A DNA stretch of 64,000 bases from Pseudopedobacter beijingensis (GCF_042678145.1 NZ_JBHUDG010000012.1:124001-188000), one strand, 5' to 3'; shown: positions 42,867 to 51,841, counted from the stretch's first letter. Made by a program: numbers and translations. The notes: generated by a model from the letters alone, not told the origin.

Positions 42867-44012
42867 ATGAAAAGCTTAATTTATTCACTAGTATTCCTGT
42901 TCTTTTTTGTTGGTTGTAAGAAGAACTCTACTCCTGATCAAGATAAACAAGTACAGTTATACCTCCCTGGAGTATATTTTACAGATATAGAAAAAGTTGG
43001 GTATGGCCAGCCATCGCCTGTAATTATGGATAAACTTATTGAAATGGTAGATTCGGCTCCTGAGAATAGTCATTTATATCTGTCAATTTTTGGTTTTGAC
43101 CATGCCGGAGTTATTAGTGCTCTTGAAAGAGCAGCTAAAAGAGGTACGATTTTACATATTATGATAGACTTCAGTGTAGATGATACCAAGAAGCAAAATC
43201 CGGGAACCATCAGTAAAATTAGGGGGGTTATTAATGCTAATTCAGAAGTAGTTGTGGTAACTAGTGATGTTAATGAGTCTTCCATAAATCATAATAAGTT
43301 TGTCCTTTTTTCAGAATTGAATACAACCGATGGAAAAGTACAAAACGTGGTTTTTCAGACCTCACATAATTTTACTGTTGATGATTCCAAAAAGGTACAG
43401 GATGCGGTTACTTTAAATGATTCAGGCTTATATGATGCATATAAAACATATTGGAATGATATAAAGACAAAGGCTGCTGCTGGGATGAAAGACTTTAATT
43501 ATAGAGAATATAACGGTAATAATCTTACAGCTTTTTTCTATCCTAAAAGAAAGAATGGTGTTGTTTATGGTGATGATACCATTATTGAGATTTTGAATAG
43601 CTTAGATCCGACTACCGCTACAATTCGAGTAGGGATGTCTGATTGGGTGAAATCTAGGATTAATGTAGCTGATAAACTAAGTGATTTGCTGGATCAAGGA
43701 GCTAAAGTGGAAGTTGTGGTGAAAAATAAAATTGATGCAGAAATCCAGAATGTATTGAACTCTATGAAAAGTCGAGGGGCTTTTATCAAAATTTATAATA
43801 TATCTAAGACGAATATACACTCGAAATTTATGTTGATAGAAGGGAAATATAAAGGGGAGCAATGCACTTTACTGATTACAGGAAGCCATAATTTTACTAC
43901 AAATGCTTTGAGGAATAATAATGAAACGATGTTGATGATGAAAAATCAAAAAGTGCTGTATGATAAATATGTAAGCTATTATACTGAGCTAAAAAAATTA
44001 CCAGGTATCTAA
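42867..44012 (+). CDS. Phospholipase-D-like surface lipoprotein
   Basis: This 381-residue protein has lipobox FVGC with Cys17. The first PLD-like half has SHLYLSIFGFDHAGVISALERAAKRGTILHIMID and the motif SINHNKFVLF (His142, Lys144). The second half has VKSRINVADKLSDLLDQGAKVEVVVKNKI and IHSKFMLIEG (His318, Lys320), followed by TLLITGSHNFTTNAL. The HxK parts are intact, but the Asp four residues after each Lys is Ser in the first copy and Glu in the second. PLD-fold enzymes attack phosphodiesters of lipids or nucleic acids. It probably acts in the periplasm or at the cell surface on a phosphodiester brought in by this SusCD locus. Two phosphoesterases follow. Confidence 0.88.
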   Translation: MKSLIYSLVFLFFFVGCKKNSTPDQDKQVQLYLPGVYFTDIEKVGYGQPSPVIMDKLIEMVDSAPENSHLYLSIFGFDHAGVISALERAAKRGTILHIMIDFSVDDTKKQNPGTISKIRGVINANSEVVVVTSDVNESSINHNKFVLFSELNTTDGKVQNVVFQTSHNFTVDDSKKVQDAVTLNDSGLYDAYKTYWNDIKTKAAAGMKDFNYREYNGNNLTAFFYPKRKNGVVYGDDTIIEILNSLDPTTATIRVGMSDWVKSRINVADKLSDLLDQGAKVEVVVKNKIDAEIQNVLNSMKSRGAFIKIYNISKTNIHSKFMLIEGKYKGEQCTLLITGSHNFTTNALRNNNETMLMMKNQKVLYDKYVSYYTELKKLPGI

Positions 44013-44090
44013 ACCAAAGGGGCGTTTTTTATACATTTTTTGCGTAAATGAGAATATCGATTATTCATAACCATATTTAAACAATAGTTT

Positions 44091-46091
44091 ATGAAAAAAG
44101 GGTCAGGAAAACTAAAACCCAAGAAATACTCCAGAAGAGAGTTTATTGTAGCTTCGGCCGTTACTGGTGTAAGTATAGCTGTATTAGGATGCAGTAAATC
44201 TAAAGATAATGAACCTGTCAAAGTCGAACCACCGAAAGGTAACAATAATCTTAACCTTACAAATGTTGTTATTCCTAAGAAGATAAGTGTTCAATTATCT
44301 TCTGACTTTACTATACAGGGGAAAGGATTTGCCGTTGGCGATAAAATTATATTTACTCCAATATTTGAGGGGAAGGCTGCTGTTCTTGATGTTAAATCTG
44401 TAACGGAAACAGCCTGTCTTATCAGCATACCTGCAGCCTTTTTATGGGGAAGTCATCGAGTGTCTGTTGCCCGGGCAGATAAAAACATGACATTGGGAGA
44501 GACGTTGGTAGAAATGAATGTGCCGGATAAAACCGGAATGACTGTTAAAGGGATGGTTTATGCTGCGGGAATAGGATTGGCAGGTGTTGTTGTATCGGAT
44601 GGTATGGAGGTGACCAAAACCGACGAGAATGGTATCTATTATCTGCCCTCAAAAAAAACAAAAAACTTTGTTTTTATGTCAATTCCGGGTGGGTATGAAG
44701 TAGATACTTCTAATGGAATATTGCCTGTATTTTATAAAAATTTTGAATATGGAAGTAATACGGTAGAAGGAATTAGTTTTGAGCTGAAACCAGTAGAAAA
44801 TGACAAACACGTAGTGCTTGCATTAGGAGATATGCACCTGGCTAACAGGAATAATGATATAAGTCAATTTCAGAATGGCTTTTTGAGGGATGCCGCACAA
44901 AGTATTACAAAGTATAGGAGCGAGGGATATAAAGTTTACGGACTTACCTTGGGAGATATGACATGGGATGCATATTGGTATGATAATAAATACGGTTTTG
45001 CTGAATATCTTAATCTGGTTAAGAATATGGGGTTGCCTATATTTCATACGATGGGGAATCATGATAATGATCCTTACGTTAATAGTGACTGGCCGGCAGA
45101 AAATGCTTTTAGAAAAAGCCTGGGACCTACTTATTACTCGTTCAATTTAGGGAAGGTGCATTATATTGTATTGGATAATATTCAATATCTGAATACGGGT
45201 GGAGCACAGGGAACCATAGGAACCAGAAACTATAATGCAGTAATAGTAGCGGAGCAAATGGCCTGGCTTAAAAAAGATCTGGCAATGATAACAGATCAGT
45301 CTACTCCTATTGTTATAGCTATGCACATTCAGTTAAATAATAGTCCTAAACCTTCAGGTGCAAGTGAAACCAGTACATTAAGGTTAAATAACGGTTCTGA
45401 GCTTCTTGCTGCATTGAACGGTTTTACGGATGTTAATCTGATTACCGGTCATACACATGTGTGTTATGCCTATGAAAACAATACCAGTATAATGGAACAT
45501 AATTCCGGGGCTATTTGTGCAACATGGTGGTGGACAGGTAAGAATGGTTATGCAGGTAACCATATTTGCAAAGATGGGGCACCGGGCGGTTATGGAATCT
45601 GGAGGTTTAATGGCAGGGATTACCAATGGAATTATAAATCTATTGGGTATAAGGAAGATTACCAGTTTAGGGCTTATGATTTGAATAAAGTGCATATAAC
45701 GGCGGCTAAATTTGCACCAAAATCAACCGATGCACTTTTAAAACCCTATGCGGGAGAATACGCTAATCTGAATACAAATAACGAAATATTGGTAAATGTT
45801 TGGGGTTATGATAAAAGGTGGAAAGTAGAGCTGTTTGAAAATAATTTACCGCTGACAGTCGCTAGAGTAGAGGCTTTGGATCCACTGCATATTGTGTCTT
45901 ATGAAGCTTTACGGCTGAATGCGAGCGCGGAACCTACGGCAGACTTTGTTAGCGGAAAAACGGCACATTTGTTTAAAGCCAAAGCATCTAATGCTACCAA
46001 TCCCATCCTGATAAAAGTAACAGATAGATTTGGGAATATTTATTCAGAAACCATGAAGAGACCTAAAGACTTTATTTTAGATATGAGCTAA
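44091..46091 (+). CDS. Calcineurin-like phosphoesterase lipoprotein, first of two
   Basis: This 666-residue protein has a Tat-like signal (YSRREFIVASAVTGVSIAVLGC) with a possible lipobox Cys34. Residues about 60-150 are an IPT/TIG-like beta domain, then a metallophosphoesterase N domain (GMTVKGMVYAAGIGLAGVVVSDGMEVTKTDENGIYYLP). The catalytic domain has all metal motifs: LALGDMHLANRNN (DxH), LTLGDMTWD (GD), TMGNHDND (GNHD), IAMHIQLN and ITGHTHVCY (GHxH). A C-terminal beta domain ends the protein. It should hydrolyse phosphate mono- or diesters in the periplasm. It lies 78 bp after the PLD-like gene and 83 bp before its paralogue. Confidence 0.9.
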   Translation: MKKGSGKLKPKKYSRREFIVASAVTGVSIAVLGCSKSKDNEPVKVEPPKGNNNLNLTNVVIPKKISVQLSSDFTIQGKGFAVGDKIIFTPIFEGKAAVLDVKSVTETACLISIPAAFLWGSHRVSVARADKNMTLGETLVEMNVPDKTGMTVKGMVYAAGIGLAGVVVSDGMEVTKTDENGIYYLPSKKTKNFVFMSIPGGYEVDTSNGILPVFYKNFEYGSNTVEGISFELKPVENDKHVVLALGDMHLANRNNDISQFQNGFLRDAAQSITKYRSEGYKVYGLTLGDMTWDAYWYDNKYGFAEYLNLVKNMGLPIFHTMGNHDNDPYVNSDWPAENAFRKSLGPTYYSFNLGKVHYIVLDNIQYLNTGGAQGTIGTRNYNAVIVAEQMAWLKKDLAMITDQSTPIVIAMHIQLNNSPKPSGASETSTLRLNNGSELLAALNGFTDVNLITGHTHVCYAYENNTSIMEHNSGAICATWWWTGKNGYAGNHICKDGAPGGYGIWRFNGRDYQWNYKSIGYKEDYQFRAYDLNKVHITAAKFAPKSTDALLKPYAGEYANLNTNNEILVNVWGYDKRWKVELFENNLPLTVARVEALDPLHIVSYEALRLNASAEPTADFVSGKTAHLFKAKASNATNPILIKVTDRFGNIYSETMKRPKDFILDMS

Positions 46092-46093
46092 AA

Positions 46094-46150
46094 CAGGTTG
46101 GGGTACAACCTGATTAAAACCAAGTGATTAAATCTGTTAAGAACAGATTT
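46094..46150 (+). promoter_or_regulatory. Two consecutive hairpins between the phosphoesterase genes
   Basis: CAGGTTG (46094-46100) pairs with CAACCTG (46106-46112), loop GGGTA; then AAATCTGTT (46130-46138) pairs with AACAGATTT (46142-46150), loop AAG. They lie directly after the stop codon of the first phosphoesterase and before the second. There is no long T-tract, so they may be attenuator-like or mRNA-stabilising structures. Confidence 0.5.
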
Positions 46151-46174
46151 TGAGTAATAAAATTATTTATTGAT

Positions 46175-47587
46175 ATGCAAAGAAGAAGTTTCCTGCAGTC
46201 TGTAGGAATTATGGCTGGTGGAATGGCCATCAGTTTAAAGTCTAAAGCTTTTACGAGCCTAAAACACGGGAATAGCATTTCGGGAACTGTTACCAGTAAT
46301 GGGAAGCCATTAAAAAACGTAGTGATATCGGATGGTTTTGAGGTTGTAGCCACAGATGCAAAAGGAAAATATAATATACAATTAACAGAGCGTTCAGAGT
46401 TTATTGTCTTAAGTACGCCATCGGGTTATGAGTTTGAGACAGATAACGGAAACCTTGCAAAGCAATATGAAAATCTTGGGGCAAGGAATGAATATCATTT
46501 TAAACTGAAAAAACTAAAACAGGACGATACAAAACACCGTTTTATTATTTGGGCGGATCCGCAGGTTAGAACTAAGGGCGATGTTAATCAGATGCAGGAA
46601 ACATCTGTGCCAGATGTGCAGGATTTGGTGAAAAGTATGGGTAAAGATGCTCTGGTTCATGGAATAACGGTTGGGGATATTGTATGGGATAATCACAAAT
46701 TAATACCCGATTATACAGAAGCTGTTAAAAAAATGGGAATACCATTTTTTCAGGCGCTAGGAAATCATGATATGGATTACAGGCAAGGGGGCGACGAAAC
46801 TTCTGATCGTACATTTAAGTCGAGTTATGGCCCTACTTACTATTCATTTAATAGAGGAAAAGCTCATTATGTGATATTGGATGATGTAAGGTATCTTGGA
46901 ACGGAGAGAGATTACGATGGTTATATTGTACAAGAACAGCTTGATTGGTTGAGAAAGGATCTGGAGTTTGTTCCCAAAGATAATCTCTTAATCATAGGAC
47001 TTCATATCCCTGTCCATAATTCAGTGAAAAATAACGAAGAATTATACAGTATTATTAAAGGGCGGAAAGTTCATATCATGTCCGGTCATACCCATTACAA
47101 TAATAATTATCAGAAATATGGTGTATATGAGCATGTTCACGGAACGGTATGTGGGGCGTGGTGGACAGGTCCGGTATGTGGTGATGGAGCTCCGCGAGGC
47201 TATGGTGTTTATGAGGTAAGCGGTAATGACTTAACCTGGTACTACAAGCCTACGGGGCTAGATAAAAACGATCAATATAGCTATGATGTGCAAAATCTGA
47301 CAGCACAGAAAAGGCTTATTGTAAATATCTGGAATTGGGATGAGCAATGGAAAGTAGAATGGTGGGGCAATGATAAGTTTATGGGAGTATTGGAACAAAC
47401 CAAAGGATATGATCCCAATACAGTACGGCTATATAAAGGAGATAAGTTACCTTCTCCAAGGTCATGGGTAGAACCGAAACGGACAGATCACTTGTTTATG
47501 GCTCATCTTGCGCCTGAGATTTCAACCATAAAGATAAAGGTTACCGATAGGTTTGGTCAAATCTATGAAGGGGTACATACGGTATAA
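46175..47587 (+). CDS. Calcineurin-like phosphoesterase, second of two
   Basis: This 470-residue protein has a Tat-type N-terminus (MQRRSFLQSVGIMAGGMAISLKSKAF) and no lipobox. A metallophosphoesterase N-terminal domain (ISGTVTSNGKPLKNVVISDGFEVVATDAKGKYNI) precedes the catalytic domain. Metal motifs are IIWADPQVRT, ITVGDIVWDN, ALGNHDMD, IGLHIPVHN and MSGHTHYNN. The first motif is DPQ where the paralogue at 44091 has DMH, so one metal ligand may be Gln; DPQ also occurs in the CPPED1-like branch of the fold. The C-terminus has a beta domain like the first copy. It is probably periplasmic and acts downstream of the PLD-like protein. It ends at the bidirectional terminator. Confidence 0.9.
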   Translation: MQRRSFLQSVGIMAGGMAISLKSKAFTSLKHGNSISGTVTSNGKPLKNVVISDGFEVVATDAKGKYNIQLTERSEFIVLSTPSGYEFETDNGNLAKQYENLGARNEYHFKLKKLKQDDTKHRFIIWADPQVRTKGDVNQMQETSVPDVQDLVKSMGKDALVHGITVGDIVWDNHKLIPDYTEAVKKMGIPFFQALGNHDMDYRQGGDETSDRTFKSSYGPTYYSFNRGKAHYVILDDVRYLGTERDYDGYIVQEQLDWLRKDLEFVPKDNLLIIGLHIPVHNSVKNNEELYSIIKGRKVHIMSGHTHYNNNYQKYGVYEHVHGTVCGAWWTGPVCGDGAPRGYGVYEVSGNDLTWYYKPTGLDKNDQYSYDVQNLTAQKRLIVNIWNWDEQWKVEWWGNDKFMGVLEQTKGYDPNTVRLYKGDKLPSPRSWVEPKRTDHLFMAHLAPEISTIKIKVTDRFGQIYEGVHTV

Positions 47588-47601
47588 AATCTTATAGAGA
47601 A

Positions 47602-47677
47602 TACCAATATTAAAATCTGTTGTTTGGATATGAAAAAGCTGGTTTCAATGCTCATGAAGCCAGCTTTTTTTATTGGT
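47602..47677. terminator. Bidirectional terminator between the phosphoesterase and glpT genes
   Basis: Perfect 10-bp arms AAAAAGCTGG (47633-47642) and CCAGCTTTTT (47660-47669), with additional outer pairing TACCAATA (47602-47609) with TATTGGTA (47671-47678). It separates convergent genes and ends both transcripts. Confidence 0.85.
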
Positions 47678-47685
47678 AAACTGTT

Positions 47686-49029
47686 TTATTTGTCCAGTTG
47701 AAGATTTCTGATTTCAGTTTTCCATGTCAATGCAGTGAAGAAAATAGAAAGGAAACACGCGGCTATCATTACAAGAAATCCGCCATCCCAACTAAAATGA
47801 TCCACAACATATCCCATAGCAATATTAGCAAATAATGCGCCGCCCATATAGCCAAAAAGTCCCGTAAGGCCTGCTGCGGTACCTGCTGCCTTTTTGGGTG
47901 CAAGATCCAAAGCCTGAACGCCTATTAACATAACGGGGCCGTAAATTAAGAAACCAATAGCTACTAAAGCAGCGTTATCAATCCAAATGTTTCCAGCAGG
48001 GTTTTTCCAGTATACCATTACGGCTACAAGTACTAAAACCATATAAATGATGGTTGCAGGTGCTCTTCGGCCTTTAAATACTTTATCGCTTATCCAACCA
48101 CAAACCAACGTTCCGGGAATTCCGGCATACTCGTATAAGAAATAAGCCCATCCGCTTTGTTTTACAGAAAAACCTTTAGCTTCTTCCAGGTAAGTAGGCG
48201 ACCAATCCAGAATTCCATAACGAACCAGATACACAAAAGCATTTGCAAAAGCAATGTACCACAGCATTTTGTTATTGAATACGTATTTGAAAAAAATCTC
48301 TTTGGCGCTAAGCTCTTCCTCTTGCTTTTCGGAATAGTCTTTAGGATAGTCGTTTTTATACTTTTCTATGGGTGGTAATCCGCATGATTGAGGTGTGTCT
48401 CTTACCAGAATGTAGGCAATTAAAGCAAAAAATAGAGCCACCATGCCCGGGAAATAAAATTTACTATGCCAGTCGGCGAAAACCTCTACCCCAAAAATAG
48501 CAAGAGGACCTATAAGGCCACCCCCAACATTATGAGCTACATTCCATATGGACATTTTTGTTCCCCGCTCTTTTACCGAAAACCAGTGTACTACTACTCT
48601 GCCGCAAGGAGGCCATCCCATTCCCTGAAACCATCCATTGATAAATAATAAGATAAACATGGTTAGTATAGACGATGTTGCAAAAGGAACAAGTCCCATG
48701 AAAATCATTGTCAATGCAGAAAGAACAAGACCTATGGTTAGAAATTTGCGGGCATCGCTTCTGTCGGACAGGTTGCCCATTAAAAACTTGCTTAAACCAT
48801 AAGCAATAGAAACACCTGAAAGTGCCCAGCCCAGATCTGCTTTGGAATAACCTTGCTCCAAAAGATCTGGCATAGCCAGAGTAAAGTTTTTACGAACAAG
48901 GTAGTAGCCTGCATATCCCAGGAAAATCCCCAGGAAAACCTGAAACCGTAGTTTTTTATAGGTACTATCTATTTTTTGTTCTTCAATCAGAGGTTTGTGC
49001 TCTGGTGGGGCTAAAAATTTAAGCGACAT
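47686..49029 (-). CDS. glpT: Glycerol-3-phosphate transporter (OPA family), second copy
   Basis: This 447-residue protein has 12 predicted helices and the GlpT pattern: GYAGYYLVRKNFTLAMPDLLEQGYSKADLGWALSGVSIAYG, SKFLMGNLSDRSDARK, and the OPA signature KMSIWNVAHNVGGGLIGPLAIFG. It matches E. coli GlpT in length and lacks the loop insert of the copy at 16700. It sits 32 bp downstream of glpQ, so diesters are cleaved in the periplasm and the product is imported at once. The two copies differ enough to suggest different partners or conditions. Confidence 0.95.
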   Translation of the reverse strand: MSLKFLAPPEHKPLIEEQKIDSTYKKLRFQVFLGIFLGYAGYYLVRKNFTLAMPDLLEQGYSKADLGWALSGVSIAYGLSKFLMGNLSDRSDARKFLTIGLVLSALTMIFMGLVPFATSSILTMFILLFINGWFQGMGWPPCGRVVVHWFSVKERGTKMSIWNVAHNVGGGLIGPLAIFGVEVFADWHSKFYFPGMVALFFALIAYILVRDTPQSCGLPPIEKYKNDYPKDYSEKQEEELSAKEIFFKYVFNNKMLWYIAFANAFVYLVRYGILDWSPTYLEEAKGFSVKQSGWAYFLYEYAGIPGTLVCGWISDKVFKGRRAPATIIYMVLVLVAVMVYWKNPAGNIWIDNAALVAIGFLIYGPVMLIGVQALDLAPKKAAGTAAGLTGLFGYMGGALFANIAMGYVVDHFSWDGGFLVMIAACFLSIFFTALTWKTEIRNLQLDK

Positions 49030-49061
49030 TGTAGTTCGTCTTTTTCAGTTTAGTTAAAGTG

Positions 49062-49931
49062 TTAAAATAAGTTAGGGTAATCAGATATGATTCCATCTAC
49101 ACCCATTTTTTTCAAGTCGTCAATTTCTTGCTTGGTATTTACAGTCCACGGAAGCACTTTAATATTTTGTTTGTGACATTCTTCAACGAGTTGTTTTGTT
49201 ACTAATTTGTAATTAGGGCTGTAAATATCGGGTTTGAAGCTTAAGTTTTTTAGGTTATCTGCTAGATTACCTTTAGATACCAGATATGCGGTTTTTACAT
49301 TTTTATGCTTTTTGTTGATGATCTCAAGCGTTCTGGTGTCAAAAGATTGTATGATTACCCTGTCGGCTATTTTCTTGGAATTGATAACCTTCATTAATCT
49401 TTTTACAAATTCTTCTGGTCCTGGGTGGTTGATGTTGTCCCCTTTTGCGGATATTTTAGTCTCTATATTATAATGAGGTGCAGGGTAGTTTTTTTGTTTG
49501 GCATACAATTCAACAGAATCTATCAGTTCAGATAGCAGTGGAATGTAAGCATGCATTTTTTTCTGGTCAGGAAATGCAGGATAAAGTTTAGATCCTACAT
49601 CGTATTTTTTTATTTCGCTATACTTATGGTTATATAGTTTGTTGTCTCTTTGATTTTTTGCAGGTAGTGGCTGACCATTTGGGTCTAGTACAAAAGCAGC
49701 ATTAAGCCAGTTGTCATGAGAAACGATTACTTTTTTGTCCTTACTAAACTGTACATCCATTTCCAGTGTTACACCTAAATCTAAAGCTTTTTTCATTGCG
49801 GGAATGGTGTTTTCAGGCATTAAGCCTCTGGCGCCTCTATGTCCTTGTAAATCTATTTTGTCTTGTGCAAAGCTATTGGTGGATAATAATGCCATGGCTG
49901 CAGCTACTGCAAATGTGAGTTTTCTTTTCAT
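49062..49931 (-). CDS. glpQ: Periplasmic glycerophosphodiester phosphodiesterase
   Basis: This 289-residue protein has a signal peptide (MKRKLTFAVAAAMALLSTNSFA) and then the GDPD core LQGHRGARGLMPENTIPAMKKALDLGVTLEMDVQFSKDKKVIVSHD, with the catalytic His/Arg, Glu, Asp and second His in the expected places. It ends with the family block IKVLPWTVNTKQEIDDLKKMGVDGIISDYP. It splits glycerophosphodiesters (deacylated phospholipids) into glycerol 3-phosphate and an alcohol in the periplasm. It is followed by glpT in an operon. AT-rich repeats and an odd-length palindrome (49955-49969) lie upstream. Confidence 0.96.
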   Translation of the reverse strand: MKRKLTFAVAAAMALLSTNSFAQDKIDLQGHRGARGLMPENTIPAMKKALDLGVTLEMDVQFSKDKKVIVSHDNWLNAAFVLDPNGQPLPAKNQRDNKLYNHKYSEIKKYDVGSKLYPAFPDQKKMHAYIPLLSELIDSVELYAKQKNYPAPHYNIETKISAKGDNINHPGPEEFVKRLMKVINSKKIADRVIIQSFDTRTLEIINKKHKNVKTAYLVSKGNLADNLKNLSFKPDIYSPNYKLVTKQLVEECHKQNIKVLPWTVNTKQEIDDLKKMGVDGIISDYPNLF

Positions 49932-50301
49932 AAATTAATTTTGATTTAGGAAGTAACAAAACTTTTGTTAACACAATATTAAAAAATAAAAAGAAATAAA
50001 AAGAAACAAATGGCAATAATTTGATTGTGTGTTTGGCTTTCGATGAAAATATTGGTCATGAATGACCCTGTTTAAGAGGGAGATAAAAGGAGTTGTCGAT
50101 TCGTAATAGGAGAAAAGACAATGTTATCGTGTGAAAGTATGGAATATTATTAAATCAGCAGTTAGGGGATACATCCAAGATGTAGGAAATCAAAATAGGT
50201 TTCTATTATTCAAAGCGTTGATTGGTTTGAAAATAAGCTCAGAGAGACAACGTCAAGCGGTCTTCCTGAACTTATTTGAGGATTAAAATGTTTTGTAAGC
50301 T
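49932..50301. other. 370-bp gap upstream of glpQ
   Basis: Near glpQ it has the palindrome AACAAAA-C-TTTTGTT (49955-49969) and AT-rich 10-bp direct repeats (49981-50010). Further out are GGTCAT-GA-ATGACC (50054-50067) and a degenerate interspersed palindrome TCCTGAACTTATTTGAGGA (50264-50282). No gene is visible. Confidence 0.5.
49955..50010 (-). promoter_or_regulatory. glpQ upstream palindrome and AT-rich direct repeats (candidate operator)
   Basis: AACAAAA (49955-49961) and TTTTGTT (49963-49969) form a palindrome around one C. Read in the glpQ direction, 50010-49981 is TTTGTTTC followed by two TTTTTATTTC-like 10-bp words. The latter resemble the repeats before glpK and rbsK, suggesting a shared regulator. 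Confidence 0.35.
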
Positions 50302-51159
50302 TTAAGATTTGTTTGTTAAGTATATTTCTTGTTGAATTGGAGGGATAATACCTTTAGATTGAGCTATATCAAATAGCATATTGATTGCGTTTCTACCCTC
50401 TACACCTAGTTCTAAAGAATACTTATTCACATATAAATTAATGTGTTTGTACATAACCTCTTCTTCCATAGCTTGTGCATGTTCTTTAATAAAGCTTAAA
50501 GCCGATTTTGGGTTTTCAAACGCGTATGCCACAGACTTTGCAATAAGACGGTTGACTTTTTGTTTAATTGCCAAAGGAAGGTCTCTTTGAATAACTATAC
50601 CGCCTAAAGGTATGGCACAGGTAGTTGTTTTCTCCCAGAAATCTCCCAAATCAATAACTTTAACTAAGCCTTTATCGCTGTACGTAAATCTGTTTTCGTG
50701 AATAATAAGTCCCAGATCTATTTGTTTGTTTAATAAGCCCTGCTCAATTTCAGAAAAAAGCATTTCCTGTTTATTGGTCAAATCCGGATAGGCGATACCT
50801 AATAAAAAATTAGCCGTGGTGTATTTTCCGGGTATACCTACTATAAGGTTTTCGGGATCTTTTTTTATACGCTCAATATCAAAATCTTTATGGGTAATCA
50901 GCAATGGGCCTACACCAAAACCTAAGGCACTGCCGGCATCCAGTAATTCGTATTTGTCCAGCGCATAGGCAAATGCATGGTAGCTTAACTTTGTGATATC
51001 AAGCTCGCCGTTAAAAGCTTTCTGGTTCAGGGTCTCAACATCATCAAAAAAAACTTCAAATTCCAGACCTTCCGTATCTATTTTATGATGGATAAGAGCG
51101 TCAAATATAAAAGTATCATTAGGGCAAGGCGAGAATCCAAGAGTAAGTTTCATATTCAA
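50302..51159 (-). CDS. mqnD: 1,4-dihydroxy-6-naphthoate synthase (futalosine pathway)
   Basis: This 285-residue protein has the MqnD signature at its start, LTLGFSPCPNDTFIFDALIHHKI, and DITKLSYHAFAYALDKYELLDAGSALGFGVGPLLI. The SPCPNDTF loop and the HENRFTYSDKGL segment fit the family. It converts cyclic dehypoxanthinyl futalosine to 1,4-dihydroxy-6-naphthoate, a late step to menaquinone. It ends 40 bp after mqnB in the same orientation. Two Met codons (M1 and M3) are possible starts. The first steps (MqnA, MqnE or MqnC) are not in this window. Confidence 0.95.
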   Translation of the reverse strand: MNMKLTLGFSPCPNDTFIFDALIHHKIDTEGLEFEVFFDDVETLNQKAFNGELDITKLSYHAFAYALDKYELLDAGSALGFGVGPLLITHKDFDIERIKKDPENLIVGIPGKYTTANFLLGIAYPDLTNKQEMLFSEIEQGLLNKQIDLGLIIHENRFTYSDKGLVKVIDLGDFWEKTTTCAIPLGGIVIQRDLPLAIKQKVNRLIAKSVAYAFENPKSALSFIKEHAQAMEEEVMYKHINLYVNKYSLELGVEGRNAINMLFDIAQSKGIIPPIQQEIYLTNKS

Positions 51160-51199
51160 TTTCTTTATTTTTTTAATATGGACACAGGTTGTGTTCGTT

Positions 51200-51841
51200 T
51201 TAAACCAATGATTTTAAAAAAACAGGTAACCAATCGTTCAGGTTTTTTACTGCCAAAGGGATGTTCCAGTTGTTCTTATTTCTTTTTTCCACATAATTAG
51301 ATACAGACCTGATTTGTAAGGCAGACACTTGGGCTTCTTCACAAGCATAAAAGAAAGCTGCGCCTTCCATGCTTTCGAGTTTTGGAGTAAACATTTCAAT
51401 GGTTTCTTCTATAGTTTCCTCGTTACCATGAACTTTGTTTACTGTAATAGCGCGTACCCGGGTAAGTTTGTTCTCTGTTAATTTAAAAGAACTGTTGTAT
51501 CTGATCTCGCCCAATTGCATTTCTTCAAGAGTTAAGAAATCCTCATCGTCCTCGGCTCCCAGTTCAGAGAAAATGTCCTCATCAATTTCAACCAATTGAC
51601 CAATCTGTAATTTTCTGGAAAAACTTCCGGCTATGCCTATATTTATCGCCAGGTCGTATTGGTTTTTGGAAAGTTCAGTACCTAACGCATAGGCCGTAGC
51701 AACCATTCCTACACCTGTTATCAGAAAACGAAGTTGATGTTTTTCAAAATCAATTGTGTCATCTGGAATTCCTTTTACAGATAATTTATTCAGAAAAGGG
51801 GCTATTTCTGAGTATGTAGCCGCCACAATAAGTATTTTCAT
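51200..51841 (-). CDS. mqnB: Futalosine hydrolase
   Basis: This 213-residue protein is a nucleoside-phosphorylase-fold hydrolase: ILIVAATYSEIAPFLNKL at the start, LRFLITGVGMVATAYALG, DLAINIGIAGSFSRKLQIGQLVEID, and near the end MFTPKLESMEGAAFFYACEEA followed by QIRSVSNYVEKRN. The ESMEG block holds the conserved Glu that binds ribose. It removes hypoxanthine from futalosine. With mqnD it forms a two-gene unit, which strongly favours futalosine over adenosylhomocysteine as substrate. Confidence 0.93.
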   Translation of the reverse strand: MKILIVAATYSEIAPFLNKLSVKGIPDDTIDFEKHQLRFLITGVGMVATAYALGTELSKNQYDLAINIGIAGSFSRKLQIGQLVEIDEDIFSELGAEDDEDFLTLEEMQLGEIRYNSSFKLTENKLTRVRAITVNKVHGNEETIEETIEMFTPKLESMEGAAFFYACEEAQVSALQIRSVSNYVEKRNKNNWNIPLAVKNLNDWLPVFLKSLV

